Of a stretch of 64,000 nucleotides of DNA, positions 16,360 to 29,485 are shown one piece after another. A program made the translations under genes and the position numbers. The notes beneath the pieces were generated by a model. The model did not search any database. It saw nothing but the letters and a program-made list of their open reading frames with translations, and had not been told where the DNA came from. Source of the stretch: [Mycobacterium] vasticus (GTDB taxonomy: Bacteria; Actinomycetota; Actinomycetes; Mycobacteriales; Mycobacteriaceae); the NCBI RefSeq assembly GCF_020181595.1, contig NZ_CP084028.1, positions 1,281,706 to 1,345,705 of the forward strand, written 5' to 3'. Position 1 is the first letter of the stretch. Each line of letters opens with the position of its first letter.

Positions 16360-18276
16360 GTGGTCGACAACAGAGCAAGCGGCGGGCGTGGTCAGTCGCG
16401 GGGTGGTACCGGAAGCGGCCAGCGCGGTCCGCAGCAAAGACGCACAGGTGGCGACCAGCGGCGTGCACCCAGCGGTGATCAGCGTCGGACGCCTCGGGGT
16501 GCCGGTCCGGAGCGGGATCGTCGTCCCGCGCCCCGGCGCGAGCACGACGGTGATTCCCGGCCGGCGCGGTCGGCCGGCGAGCATGCCGCCCAGCGCTACG
16601 ACGATCCGCCGTTGCCCGAGGGCATCGAGCCCAAGCAACTGGCTCCCGAGGTGCGCCGGGAACTGAGCACGTTGAGCAAGGCCACTGCCGACGCTGTGGC
16701 CTGCCACCTGGTGGCAGCCGGCAATCTGCTCGACGAAGATCCGCAGGCTGCGTTGAAGCACGCTCGGGCGGCCCGGTCGCGGTCCACCCGGATCACCGCG
16801 GTGCGCGAAGCCGTCGGGATTGCCGCATATCAGTGCGGCGACTGGACTCAGGCCTTGGCCGAGCTGCGCGCCGCACGCCGGATGGGCAGCAAGTCCCCGC
16901 TGCTGCCGCTGATCGCGGACTGCGAGCGCGGCCTGGGCCGCCCGCAACGCGCGATCGAACTGGCCGCCGGGCCGGAGGCCGCCGAACTCGACGGTGACGA
17001 GGCCGACGAGCTGAGGATTGTCGTCGCCGGCGCCCGCGCCGACCTCGGTCAGCTCGAGCAGGCGCTCACCGTGCTCTCGGCCGGGTCGAGTGACCCCGAC
17101 CGGACCGGGTCGACGGTGGCCCGGCTGCACTACGCGCACGCCGAGACCCTGGTGGCGCTCGGCCGCGGCGACGAGGCCCTGGAGTGGTTCCTCAAGGCGG
17201 CGGCCGCCGACACCGACGGGGTCACCGACGTCGAGGAGCGCATCGCCGAAATGGGCGGCAGCGGCACGCTGGCCGACGAATACGACTGTCTGCTATTGGA
17301 TCTCGATGGCACCGTGTTTCGCGGCGGCCAACCCACCGACGGCGCCGTGGACACCCTGGCGCAGGTGCAGAGCCGCGGGCTGTTCATCACCAACAATTCG
17401 TCGCGCAGCCCGGCGGAGGTCGCCGCACATCTGACCGAGCTGGGTTTCAACGCCACGGCCGACGACGTCGCCACCAGCGCGCAGCTCGCCGCGCACCAGC
17501 TGGCCCAGGAACTGCCCGCGGGATCACGAGTTCTGGTGGTGGGCACCGAATCACTGGCCGCAGAGATCGCCCTGGTCGGCCTGCAGCCGGTGCGGCTGGC
17601 CTCCGATGAGCCGGCGGCGGTGGTTCAGGGACTGTCCACCGAGGTCGGCTGGGCCGATCTTGCCGAGGCCGCACTGGCTATCAGGGCCGGGGCGCTGTGG
17701 CTGACCACCAACGTCGACAAGACCCTGCCCTCGGAGCGGGGACTGTTGCCCGGCAACGGATCTCTGGTCGCGGCCCTGCGTACCGCGACCGACACCGAAC
17801 CCCGGGTGGCCGGCAAACCGGGGCCGGCGTTGTTCATCGATGCGCTGGCCCGCGGTGAGTTCTACGCGCCGTTGGTGGTCGGGGACCGGCTCGACACCGA
17901 CATCGCCGCCGCCAATGCCGCGGCGCTGCCCAGCCTGATGGTGCTCACCGGCGTCAACTCGGCGCGCGATGCCGTCGGCGCGGTGGCCGAGCAGCGTCCG
18001 ATCTACATCGGCCACGACCTGAGGGCGCTGCAGGTCGAGGCCGATCGGCTGGCGATCGGACCGCAGCCGCAGTGGCAGCTCAGCCTTGCGGGCACCACCT
18101 TCACCGTCGCCGCCGCGCAACCCGACACCGACGACGACGGCCTGTCCATTGTGCGTGCGCTGGCGGCCGCGGTCGCCGACGCCGAGCTGGCGGGACGTGC
18201 CTTCAGCGTGGAATCCGCCGACGAGACCGCCGAGGCGGCCCTGCAGCGCTGGTCGCTGCTCGGCGCCTGGCCGTGA
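16360..18276 (+). CDS. TPR-like domain fused to HAD-IIA phosphatase (Rv1691-Rv1692 type)
   Basis: One frame of 638 residues from GTG 16360. Residues 1-80 are a low-complexity Gly/Arg/Pro basic tail, about 90-300 a TPR-like helical repeat domain (as Rv1691), and about 305-638 a HAD-IIA/NagD-type phosphatase with the nucleophile motif DLDGT at 314-318, ITNNSSR, a Lys-Pro segment (VAGKPGPALF) and GDRLDTDI. The M. tuberculosis Rv1692 phosphatase dephosphorylates glycerol 3-phosphate. As I recall, M. tuberculosis has these as two adjacent genes; here there is no stop between them. The start is uncertain because the frame stays open upstream. Confidence 0.85.
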   Translation: MVDNRASGGRGQSRGGTGSGQRGPQQRRTGGDQRRAPSGDQRRTPRGAGPERDRRPAPRREHDGDSRPARSAGEHAAQRYDDPPLPEGIEPKQLAPEVRRELSTLSKATADAVACHLVAAGNLLDEDPQAALKHARAARSRSTRITAVREAVGIAAYQCGDWTQALAELRAARRMGSKSPLLPLIADCERGLGRPQRAIELAAGPEAAELDGDEADELRIVVAGARADLGQLEQALTVLSAGSSDPDRTGSTVARLHYAHAETLVALGRGDEALEWFLKAAAADTDGVTDVEERIAEMGGSGTLADEYDCLLLDLDGTVFRGGQPTDGAVDTLAQVQSRGLFITNNSSRSPAEVAAHLTELGFNATADDVATSAQLAAHQLAQELPAGSRVLVVGTESLAAEIALVGLQPVRLASDEPAAVVQGLSTEVGWADLAEAALAIRAGALWLTTNVDKTLPSERGLLPGNGSLVAALRTATDTEPRVAGKPGPALFIDALARGEFYAPLVVGDRLDTDIAAANAAALPSLMVLTGVNSARDAVGAVAEQRPIYIGHDLRALQVEADRLAIGPQPQWQLSLAGTTFTVAAAQPDTDDDGLSIVRALAAAVADAELAGRAFSVESADETAEAALQRWSLLGAWP

Positions 18277-18304
18277 CGGACATCGACTAGCGTGAGTGAC
18301 ACCC

Positions 18305-18481
18305 ATGAACAGTGACATCGACGAGGTCCGGGCCCGCATCGCGGCCGTGTTGGCCGCACTGCCCGGCGAGGCGGAGCTGGCCGAGTTGTCGGCGCACAGC
18401 GACCTCAACGCCTTGGCGCAGCAGCTTGAGGAGGCCCACCAGGTGTTGGTCCGGGCGCTGGAGTCGGCGGAGAAAGGCTGA
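18305..18481 (+). CDS. Small conserved protein, Rv1693-like
   Basis: 58 residues, acidic and predicted helical, with Leu/Ala-rich heptads. It is conserved at this place between the HAD phosphatase and tlyA in mycobacteria. A TAGCGT -10-like box lies at 18288-18293. No function is known; its small size and coiled nature suggest a partner or structural role, which is a guess. Confidence 0.75.
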   Translation: MNSDIDEVRARIAAVLAALPGEAELAELSAHSDLNALAQQLEEAHQVLVRALESAEKG

Positions 18482-18489
18482 GTGCAGTC

Positions 18490-19293
18490 ATGTCTCGGCG
18501 CGCTCGTGTTGACGCCGAACTGGTCCGGCGAGGACTGGCCCGCTCGCGTCAGCAGGCCGCGGAATTGATCGACGCCGGCCGGGTCACCATCGACGGCATC
18601 CGCGCGGTGAAACCGGCTACCGCCGTAGCGATCACCGCCGCACTCGCGGTCGCTGACGACGGTGAACGCAGCTGGGTGTCACGCGGGGCGCACAAGCTGA
18701 TCGGCGCGCTGGACGCCTTCGAGATCTCCGTTGCCGACCGGACGTGCCTGGACGCCGGCGCCTCGACCGGCGGCTTCACCGACGTGCTGCTCGACCGAGG
18801 TGCGGCGCGGGTGGTCGCGGTCGACGTCGGCTACGGGCAGCTGGCCTGGTCGTTGCGCACCGATCCGCGGGTGGTCGTCGTCGAGCGCACCAACGTGCGC
18901 AGCCTGACTCCCGAAGCCGCCGGTGGGCCGGCGGATCTGATCGTCGCCGACCTGTCGTTCATCTCGCTGTCCACCGTGTTGCCCGCGCTGACTGGTTGCG
19001 CGTCAACCCGCGCCGATATCGTTCCAATGGTGAAGCCGCAGTTCGAGGTGGGACGACAACAGGTGGGCGCCGGCGGGGTGGTGTCCGACCCCGGCCTGCG
19101 CGCCGACGCGGTCCTGTCGGTGGCGCACCGGGCCGCCGAACTCGGGTGGGGCACCGTGGCCGTCACGGCCAGCCCACTGCCCGGGCCGTCGGGCAACGTC
19201 GAATACTTTCTGCATCTGCGCACCACCGCCGCCCTGACCGGCGACGCCCTGCGCACCGCCGTCGAAGACGCCGTCACGAGGGGGCCGCAGTGA
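18490..19293 (+). CDS. tlyA: 16S/23S rRNA 2'-O-methyltransferase TlyA
   Basis: Methylates C1409 of 16S and C1920 of 23S rRNA (E. coli numbering), making ribosomes sensitive to capreomycin. The 267 residues have an N-terminal S4 RNA-binding domain (about 5-60, [20 protein letters not shown]) and an FtsJ-type Rossmann domain with the SAM motif [15 protein letters not shown] at about 84-98. The gene is intact. Its stop overlaps the nadK GTG (GTGA), so the two are coupled. Confidence 0.96.
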   Translation: MSRRARVDAELVRRGLARSRQQAAELIDAGRVTIDGIRAVKPATAVAITAALAVADDGERSWVSRGAHKLIGALDAFEISVADRTCLDAGASTGGFTDVLLDRGAARVVAVDVGYGQLAWSLRTDPRVVVVERTNVRSLTPEAAGGPADLIVADLSFISLSTVLPALTGCASTRADIVPMVKPQFEVGRQQVGAGGVVSDPGLRADAVLSVAHRAAELGWGTVAVTASPLPGPSGNVEYFLHLRTTAALTGDALRTAVEDAVTRGPQ

Positions 19294-20195
19294 GCACCGG
19301 GAACCCACAGCGCACCGTTCTGCTGGTGGTGCACACCGGGCGTGAAGAGGCCACCGACACCGCCCGCCGGGTCGCGAAGGTTCTCGACGACCACGGCATC
19401 GCGCTGCGGGTGCTCACGTCGGAGGCCGTCGACAAGGGCGCGCTGCACCCCGACGACATCCACCTGGCCGACTCGGACACCCGGGCAGCCGAAGACTGCG
19501 AGCTGGTGCTGGTGCTCGGCGGTGACGGCACCTTCCTGCGGGCCGCCGAACTGGCCCGCAACGCCGACATCCCGGTGCTGGGCGTCAACCTCGGGCGGAT
19601 CGGATTTCTGGCCGAGGCCGAAGCCGACAGCATCGACCGGGTGCTGGACCACATCATCGCCCGCGACTACCGGGTCGAGGACCGGATGACCCTCGACGTG
19701 GTGGTGCGCGCCGACGGCGAGGTCATCGGCAACGGCTGGGCGCTCAACGAGGCCAGCATGGAGAAGGGCCCGCGACTGGGTGTGCTCGGCGTCGTCGTCG
19801 AAGTGGACGGCCGGCCGGTGTCGACGTTCGGCTGCGACGGCGTGCTGGTGTCCACGCCCACCGGATCCACCGCGTATGCGTTCTCCGCCGGCGGGCCGGT
19901 GCTCTGGCCGGACTTGGACGCCATTCTGGTGGTGCCCAACAACGCACACGCGCTGTTCGCCCGGCCGATGGTCACCAGCCCGGAGTCCACGATCGCGATC
20001 GAAGTCGAAAGCGACGGGCATGAGGCGATGGTGTTCTGCGACGGCCGCCGCAAGATGCTGGTGCCGGCCGGCGGGCGCCTGGAGGTGCAGCGCGGCACCA
20101 CCCCGGTGAAATGGGCGCGGGTGGGCCGCTCGCCGTTCACCGACCGGCTGGTGCGCAAGTTCCGGCTGCCGGTCACCGGCTGGCGCGGGCAGTAG
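19290..20195 (+). CDS. nadK: NAD kinase
   Basis: Phosphorylates NAD to NADP. The 301 residues carry the family signature [12 protein letters not shown] (Gly-Gly-Asp-Gly) at about 74-85, [10 protein letters not shown], and [16 protein letters not shown]. The GTG start overlaps the tlyA stop. It lies in the order tlyA-nadK-recN, conserved in actinobacteria. Confidence 0.97.
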   Translation: MSTGNPQRTVLLVVHTGREEATDTARRVAKVLDDHGIALRVLTSEAVDKGALHPDDIHLADSDTRAAEDCELVLVLGGDGTFLRAAELARNADIPVLGVNLGRIGFLAEAEADSIDRVLDHIIARDYRVEDRMTLDVVVRADGEVIGNGWALNEASMEKGPRLGVLGVVVEVDGRPVSTFGCDGVLVSTPTGSTAYAFSAGGPVLWPDLDAILVVPNNAHALFARPMVTSPESTIAIEVESDGHEAMVFCDGRRKMLVPAGGRLEVQRGTTPVKWARVGRSPFTDRLVRKFRLPVTGWRGQ

Positions 20196-20208
20196 GGGCG
20201 CCGGCCGG

Positions 20209-21978
20209 GTGCTCACCGAGATCCGAATCGAATCATTGGGGGCGATCAGCGCCGCCACCGCGGAGTTCGACCGCGGGTTGACCGTGCTGACCGGTGAGAC
20301 CGGCACCGGCAAGACCATGGTGGTGACCGGGCTGCACCTGCTCGGCGGCGCCCGTGCCGACGCGAACCGGGTGCGCTCCGGTGCGGCCCGCGCCGTGGTG
20401 GAGGGCAGGTTCTGCACCGCCGATCTGGCCGCGGCCACCGCCGCCGAGATCGACGAGATCCTTGATTCCGCCGGTGCCGACCGCGATGAGGACGGCACCG
20501 TGATCGCGGCTCGCTCGGTCAGCCGGGACGGGCCGTCGCGGGCCTATCTGGGTGGTCGCGGGGTGCCCGCAAAATCGTTGAGTGGCTTCACCGGTGGGCT
20601 GCTGACGCTGCACGGCCAGAACGACCAGCTGCGGCTGATGCGCCCGGAGGAGCAGCGCGGCGCACTGGACCGGTTCGCCGCCGTCGGCGCCCGGCTGGAG
20701 CGCTACCGCGCCGCGCGGGAGGCCTGGCAGGAAGCGCGCCGGCAACTCATCGAGCGCCGGGACCGGGCCCGGGAAATGGCCCAGGAGGCGGACCGGCTGA
20801 CGTTCGCGCTGCGTGAGATCGACGCCGTAGACCCGCAGCCCGGCGAAGACGACGCGCTGAGCACCGACATCCGCCGGCTCTCCGAGCTGGACGCGCTGCG
20901 GGCGGCGGCGTCCGGCGCGCGGGCCGCGCTGACCGGGGCCGACGACGCGATGGCGGATGCGGCAAGCTCGGCCACCGACCGGCTGGGGCAGGCGAAGACG
21001 GCGCTGACCACCACCGACGACACCGCGTTGCAGGAGCTGGGCGAACAGCTCACCGAGGCACTCACCGTGGTCGGCGACGTGGCCCGCGAGCTGGGCGGCT
21101 ACCTCGACGGTCTGCCCACCGGCGCCGACGCGCTGGACGCCAAGCTGGCCCGGCAGGCCGAGCTGCGCACGCTGACCCGCAAGTACGCCTCCGACATCGA
21201 CGGGGTGCTGGCCTGGGCGGCGCAGTCCCGCGACCGGATGGCCCAGCTCGACGTCTCCGAAGAAGCATTGGCAGGGCTGGCCCGGCGCGTGGACGAGCTG
21301 ACCGGGCAGGTGGTGGCGACCGCCACCGAGCTCAGCGCGGCGCGGTCGAAGGCGGCGGGCGGGCTGGCGAAGGCGGTCAGCAAGGAGTTGTCCGGACTGG
21401 CGATGGCCGACGCCGAATTCAGCATCGAAGTCCGCACCAGCGCGGTGGCCGAAGACGACCCGGCGGCCCTGCGGTTGCCGTCGGGGCAGACCGTGCACGC
21501 CGGTGCCGACGGCATCGACGACGTCGAGTTTGGGCTGGCCGCGCACCGGGGGATGACCGTGCTGCCGTTGGCCAAGAGCGCATCCGGGGGCGAGCTGTCT
21601 CGGGTGATGCTGGCGCTGGAGGTGGTGCTGGCCACCTCGTCGCGGGATTCGGCGGGCACCACCATGGTTTTCGACGAGGTCGACGCCGGCGTCGGCGGCC
21701 GGGCGGCGGTGCAGATCGGCCGCCGGCTGGCCCGCCTGGCGCGCACCCATCAGGTGATCGTGGTGACTCACCTGCCGCAGGTCGCGGCTTACGCCGACGC
21801 GCACCTTTCCGTGGACGCCGGCGGCAACGGCGCCAGCGGGGTGCGTCGCCTCGATGACGATGGCCGGGTCGCCGAACTGGCCCGGATGTTGGCGGGGCTG
21901 GGGGATTCCGACAGCGGCCGGGCGCACGCCCGAGAGTTGCTGGGAGCGGCCCGCGAGGAGCGCGAGAAACCCGAATGA
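20209..21978 (+). CDS. recN: DNA repair protein RecN
   Basis: SMC-like ATPase in double-strand break repair, 589 residues. Walker A GETGTGKT lies at 29-36. A central coiled coil (about 150-370) follows, and the C-terminal half-site has the ABC signature ASGGELSRVMLALE and Walker B TTMVFDEVDAGVGG. It starts at GTG 20209, 13 bases after nadK. Confidence 0.96.
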   Translation: MLTEIRIESLGAISAATAEFDRGLTVLTGETGTGKTMVVTGLHLLGGARADANRVRSGAARAVVEGRFCTADLAAATAAEIDEILDSAGADRDEDGTVIAARSVSRDGPSRAYLGGRGVPAKSLSGFTGGLLTLHGQNDQLRLMRPEEQRGALDRFAAVGARLERYRAAREAWQEARRQLIERRDRAREMAQEADRLTFALREIDAVDPQPGEDDALSTDIRRLSELDALRAAASGARAALTGADDAMADAASSATDRLGQAKTALTTTDDTALQELGEQLTEALTVVGDVARELGGYLDGLPTGADALDAKLARQAELRTLTRKYASDIDGVLAWAAQSRDRMAQLDVSEEALAGLARRVDELTGQVVATATELSAARSKAAGGLAKAVSKELSGLAMADAEFSIEVRTSAVAEDDPAALRLPSGQTVHAGADGIDDVEFGLAAHRGMTVLPLAKSASGGELSRVMLALEVVLATSSRDSAGTTMVFDEVDAGVGGRAAVQIGRRLARLARTHQVIVVTHLPQVAAYADAHLSVDAGGNGASGVRRLDDDGRVAELARMLAGLGDSDSGRAHARELLGAAREEREKPE

Positions 21979-22071
21979 GCCTGTGACTGGTGTGACTGTT
22001 TATAACTAAAGGGACAATTGTTACGGCGCGCCTCCCGTTGTTCAGCGGATTTGCCGGACACAATCGCGCCC

Positions 22072-23253
22072 ATGAAGATGCCTGCGTTGCTGTCTCGTAA
22101 CACCGCTCGGCCTGGTGTCGTCGGTACCGCCCGGGTCGACCACGACATCGACCGGTTGCTGCGCCGGGTCGGCCCCGGCGACATCGTCGTCCTCGACATC
22201 CTCGACCTGGACCGCATCACCGCCGACGCGCTGGTGGAGGCCGACATCGCCGGCGTCGTCAACGCCTCGGCATCCATCTCCGGCCGCTACCCCAACCTGG
22301 GGCCCGAGGTGCTCGTCGCCAACGGTGTCACCCTGATCGACGAAGCCGGCCCCACGGTGTTCAAGAAGATCCGCGACGGAGCCAAGGTCCGGCTGCACAA
22401 CGGCGCCGTCTACTCCGGGGATCGCAGGCTGGCCCGCGGTGTCGAACGCAACGACGTCGAGATCGCCGACATGATGCAGGACGCCAAGACCGGGCTCGTC
22501 GCACACCTGGAGTCTTTCGCCGGCAACACCATTGAGTTCATTCGCAGCGAGAGCCCGCTGCTGATCGACGGGATCGGCATCCCCGAGATCGACGTCGACC
22601 TGCGTCGTCGCCACGTGGTGCTCGTCGGCGACGAGACCGACGCCGCTGACGACCTCAAGCGGCTCAAGCCGTTCATCAAGGAGTACCAGCCCGTGCTGAT
22701 CGGCATCGGGTCCGGTGCCGACGTGCTGCGCAAGGCCGGATACCGTCCGCAGCTGATCGTCGGTGACCCGGACCAGATGAGTGCCGAGGTGCTGCGCTGC
22801 GGGTCGCAGGTGGTCCTGCCGGCCGACGCCGACGGCCACGCGCCGGGCCTGGAGCGCATCCAGGACCTCGGTGTCGGTGCGATGACCTTCCCGGCCGCCG
22901 GATCGGCCATGGATCTCGCGTTGCTGCTGGCCGACCACCACGGCGCCGCACTGCTGGTGACGGCCGGGCACACCGCCAACATCGAGACGTTCTTCGACCG
23001 GACCCGCCAGATGACGAACCCGTCGATGTTCCTGACCCGGCTCAAGGTCGGCGAGAAGCTGGTGGACGCCCGCGCGGTGGCAACCCTGTACCGCAACCGG
23101 GTCTCTGCCGGCGCGATCGCGCTGCTGGTGCTGTCGATGCTGGTGGCGGTCATCGTCGCGCTGTGGGTGTCGCAGACCGACGCCGTGGTTCTGGACTGGC
23201 TCAGCAATTACTGGCATCACCTGGTGCAGTGGCTGCGGCACTGGGTGACCTAA
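22072..23253 (+). CDS. steA: SteA-like cytokinetic protein (Rv1697 type)
   Basis: 393 residues: a cytoplasmic domain related to thiamin pyrophosphokinase folds (DADGHAPGLERIQDLG, TAGHTANIETFFDR) and a C-terminal transmembrane helix (about 345-370, AGAIALLVLSMLVAVIVAL). In Corynebacterium glutamicum the SteA-SteB pair helps daughter-cell separation through peptidoglycan hydrolases. The downstream gene is the SteB/MctB homologue, supporting a pair. Confidence 0.88.
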   Translation: MKMPALLSRNTARPGVVGTARVDHDIDRLLRRVGPGDIVVLDILDLDRITADALVEADIAGVVNASASISGRYPNLGPEVLVANGVTLIDEAGPTVFKKIRDGAKVRLHNGAVYSGDRRLARGVERNDVEIADMMQDAKTGLVAHLESFAGNTIEFIRSESPLLIDGIGIPEIDVDLRRRHVVLVGDETDAADDLKRLKPFIKEYQPVLIGIGSGADVLRKAGYRPQLIVGDPDQMSAEVLRCGSQVVLPADADGHAPGLERIQDLGVGAMTFPAAGSAMDLALLLADHHGAALLVTAGHTANIETFFDRTRQMTNPSMFLTRLKVGEKLVDARAVATLYRNRVSAGAIALLVLSMLVAVIVALWVSQTDAVVLDWLSNYWHHLVQWLRHWVT

Positions 23254-23275
23254 ACGGATTGGGGCGCACACCGCA

Positions 23276-26690
<3,415 letters not shown>

Positions 26691-26694
<4 letters not shown>

Positions 26695-27671
26695 CCGCCG
26701 CGACCCGGCCGGTGGGCGCACTGCCCGGGCAACTGCAGGGCTACCTGGACCATCTGACCATCGAGCGCGGCGTCGCGGCCAACACGCTCAGCTCCTACCG
26801 GCGGGATCTGCGCCGCTACAGCGAGTACCTGCTGGCCCGCGGTATCGAGGACCTGGCCGCCGTCGGCGAACACGACGTCACCGACTTCCTGGTGGCGTTG
26901 CGACGCGGTGACCCGGACGCCGGGGTGCCGGCGCTGTCGGCGGTCTCGGCGGGTCGAGCACTGGTCGCGGTGCGCGGCCTGCACCGGTTCGCCGTCGCCG
27001 AGGGGCTGACACCGACCGACGTGGCGAATGGGGTCAAACCGCCCACGCCCGGGCGACGGCTGCCCAAAAGCCTGACCATCGACGAGGTCTCGGCGCTGCT
27101 GGCCGGCGCCGGAGGCGCTCCCCCACAGGCGGGTGGTACCCCCAGCGAGGCCGACGGACCGCTGACGTTGCGTAACCGCGCCCTGCTGGAGTTGTTGTAT
27201 TCCACCGGATCCCGGATTTCCGAGGCCGTCGGCCTGGACATCGACGACGTGGATATGCGGGACCGGTCGGTGTTGTTGCGCGGCAAGGGCGGCAAGCAGC
27301 GCCTGGTGCCGGTGGGCCGGCCCGCGGTGGCCGCACTGGACGCCTACCTGGTGCGGGGCCGCCCGGGCCTGGCCGGCCGGGGCCACGGCACTCCGGGGGT
27401 CTTCCTCAACGCCCGGGGCGGCCGGCTGTCACGGCAGAGCGCCTGGCAGGTGTTGCAGGACGCCGCCGAGCGAGCAGGGATCACCGCGAAGGTGTCGCCG
27501 CACACGCTGCGGCACTCGTTCGCCACGCATCTGCTCGACGGCGGGGCCGACGTTCGGGTGGTGCAGGAACTTCTCGGGCACGCCTCGGTGACCACCACGC
27601 AGATCTACACCCTGGTGACCGTCAACGCGCTGCGCGAGGTGTGGGCCGGCGCCCACCCCCGCGCCCAGTAG
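26691..27671 (+). CDS. xerD: Tyrosine recombinase XerD
   Basis: Resolves chromosome dimers at dif with XerC. 326 residues: N-terminal core-binding SAM-like domain (about 10-105) and catalytic domain with Arg in TGSRISE, Lys in [17 protein letters not shown], and [14 protein letters not shown] with the nucleophile Tyr. Relative to M. tuberculosis XerD there is an extra Pro/Gly-rich stretch ([13 protein letters not shown]) between the two domains, encoded at about 27111-27152. Confidence 0.96.
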
Positions 27672-27680
27672 CCCGTCATT

Positions 27681-27747
27681 GGCGCGAGCGTGCAGAGTTG
27701 TCCGCCAAAACCCCAGGTGGTGGTGCGCATTTGTGCACGCTCGCGCC
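27681..27747. terminator. Palindrome between convergent xerD and O-methyltransferase genes
   Basis: GGCGCGAGCGTGCA (27681-27694) is perfectly repeated in inverted form at 27734-27747, with a 39-base middle part that includes GTGCGCATTTGTGCAC. It fills the gap between two convergent genes, so it can act as a two-way terminator; it also resembles dispersed mycobacterial intergenic palindromes. Confidence 0.6.
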
Positions 27748-27763
27748 GGAGGGTGGCCGGGGA

Positions 27764-28516
27764 TCAGCCCAGGAACTCCGACTCGAGCACCAGGTCGGTC
27801 ACCAGGCTCTGATACTCCACGTGGGTGCGGTGTTCGATGGTGTCCCACCGCGCCCCCTGCTCGGCGTGCATGTACTCCCGGTAGCGTGGCGCCCCGGGCA
27901 CCTTGACGTTGTCGGCGACCACGATCGCCCCGCGCCGCAGCCAGCCCCGGTCGAGAACACTGCGCAGGTCCGCCAGATACGCGTCCTTGTCGTGATCGAG
28001 GAACATGAAATCCAGTGCGCCGGCTGCGAATCCGTGCTGGGTGGCCAGTGCGTCCAGGGTGCGTCCGCCGTCGCCGATGGTGCCCACCACGCAGGTGATC
28101 CGGTCGGCCACCCCGGCGTGCTCCCAGATCCGCCGGGCGTTGGCGGCGTTGGCCTCGGCCAGCTCGACCGAATACACCCGGGCGGCCGGTGCGGCGCGCG
28201 CGATCCGCAAAGCGCTGTAGCCGCAGTAGGTGCCCAACTCCAGCACCCGGGCCGGGTCGGCCCGTCGTACAGCGGCGTCGAGCAGGGCGCCCTTCTCGTC
28301 GCCGACGTTGATCAGCAACGACTTGGAGTAGGCGAACTCGTCGATGCGGGCCAGCACGTCGTCGACATCACCGGCACGCGCATGGGCCAGTACATAGTCG
28401 ACAGCCGCTGCCTCGCGACCGTCACCGATCTGGCCCGTCCTGGTGATGTTGCGGGCGCCGGTGGCCATTCGAAGCACCGACCAGCGCAGGAACGGGAGGC
28501 GACGCTTGAGGCTCAT
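27764..28516 (-). CDS. SAM-dependent O-methyltransferase (Rv1703c type)
   Basis: 250 residues of the catechol/caffeoyl-CoA O-methyltransferase family: SAM-binding VLELGTYCGYSALRIA at about 90-105, and the metal and catalytic region MFLDHDKDAYLADL and VADNVKVPGAPRY. The substrate is unknown. It is transcribed against the surrounding plus-strand genes and sits between xerD and parA, as in M. tuberculosis. Confidence 0.92.
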   Translation of the reverse strand: MSLKRRLPFLRWSVLRMATGARNITRTGQIGDGREAAAVDYVLAHARAGDVDDVLARIDEFAYSKSLLINVGDEKGALLDAAVRRADPARVLELGTYCGYSALRIARAAPAARVYSVELAEANAANARRIWEHAGVADRITCVVGTIGDGGRTLDALATQHGFAAGALDFMFLDHDKDAYLADLRSVLDRGWLRRGAIVVADNVKVPGAPRYREYMHAEQGARWDTIEHRTHVEYQSLVTDLVLESEFLG

Positions 28517-28627
28517 GACGCGAGTTTAGGGCGCACACCTGCCCGATGACTGCTGATGTGGCCCGTACGGGCGGCACTGACCCGTTAGACTTCTGCGGAT
28601 GTCCGCCACCACAGCGCCGCACCGGCC

Positions 28628-29485
28628 ATGAGCGACGACGAGACCCTCGGCGTCGGCCTGACCGGGCGTCCGCCGCGCGACATCCCCGAACCCCAGCCCC
28701 GCACGACGCACGGTCCCGCCAAGGTCATCGCGATGTGCAACCAGAAGGGTGGCGTCGGCAAGACCACCTCCACCATCAATCTGGGTGCCGCGCTGGCCGA
28801 ATACGGTCGCAAGGTGCTGCTGGTGGACCTGGATCCGCAGGGCGCGCTGTCGGCGGGCCTGGGCGTACCGCACTACGAGCTGGCGCACACCGTGCACAAC
28901 CTGCTGGTGGAGCCGCGGGTGTCGATCGAGAGCGTGCTGATCCCGACCAAGGTGGAGAACCTGGACCTGGTGCCCTCCAACATCGACCTGTCGGCGGCCG
29001 AGATCCAGCTGGTCAACGAGGTCGGGCGCGAGCACGCACTGACGCGGGCACTGCGGCCGGTGCTGGACAACTACGACTATCTGCTGGTGGACTGCCAGCC
29101 GTCACTGGGCCTGCTCACCGTCAACGGTCTGGCCTGCGCCGACGGCGTGGTGATCCCCACCGAGTGCGAATACTTCTCGCTGCGCGGGCTGGCGCTGCTC
29201 ACCGACACCGTCGAGAAGGTCCGTGACCGGCTCAACCCGAAGCTGGAGATCAGCGGCATTCTGCTGACCCGCTACGACCCGCGCACCGTCAACTCCCGCG
29301 AGGTGATGGCGCGGGTGGTGGAACGCTTCGGCGACCTGGTGTTCGACACCGTGATCACCCGGACCGTCCGTTTCCCCGAGACCACTGTGGCCGGGGAACC
29401 GATCACCAGCTGGGCCCCGAAATCCGGCGGTGCGCAGGCCTATCGCGCACTCGCCCGCGAAGTCATCGACCGATTCGGCGCGTGA
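28628..29485 (+). CDS. ParA-family ATPase (Rv1708 type)
   Basis: 285 residues with the deviant Walker A KGGVGKTTSTINL at about 40-52, DLDPQGALSAGLG, and LLVDCQPSLGLLTVNGL. This is the ParA-like ATPase (Soj/MinD type) always linked to scpA-scpB in mycobacteria and separate from the origin-proximal parAB. The context suggests a role in chromosome segregation or condensin loading. The stop overlaps the scpA GTG. Confidence 0.94.
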   Translation: MSDDETLGVGLTGRPPRDIPEPQPRTTHGPAKVIAMCNQKGGVGKTTSTINLGAALAEYGRKVLLVDLDPQGALSAGLGVPHYELAHTVHNLLVEPRVSIESVLIPTKVENLDLVPSNIDLSAAEIQLVNEVGREHALTRALRPVLDNYDYLLVDCQPSLGLLTVNGLACADGVVIPTECEYFSLRGLALLTDTVEKVRDRLNPKLEISGILLTRYDPRTVNSREVMARVVERFGDLVFDTVITRTVRFPETTVAGEPITSWAPKSGGAQAYRALAREVIDRFGA

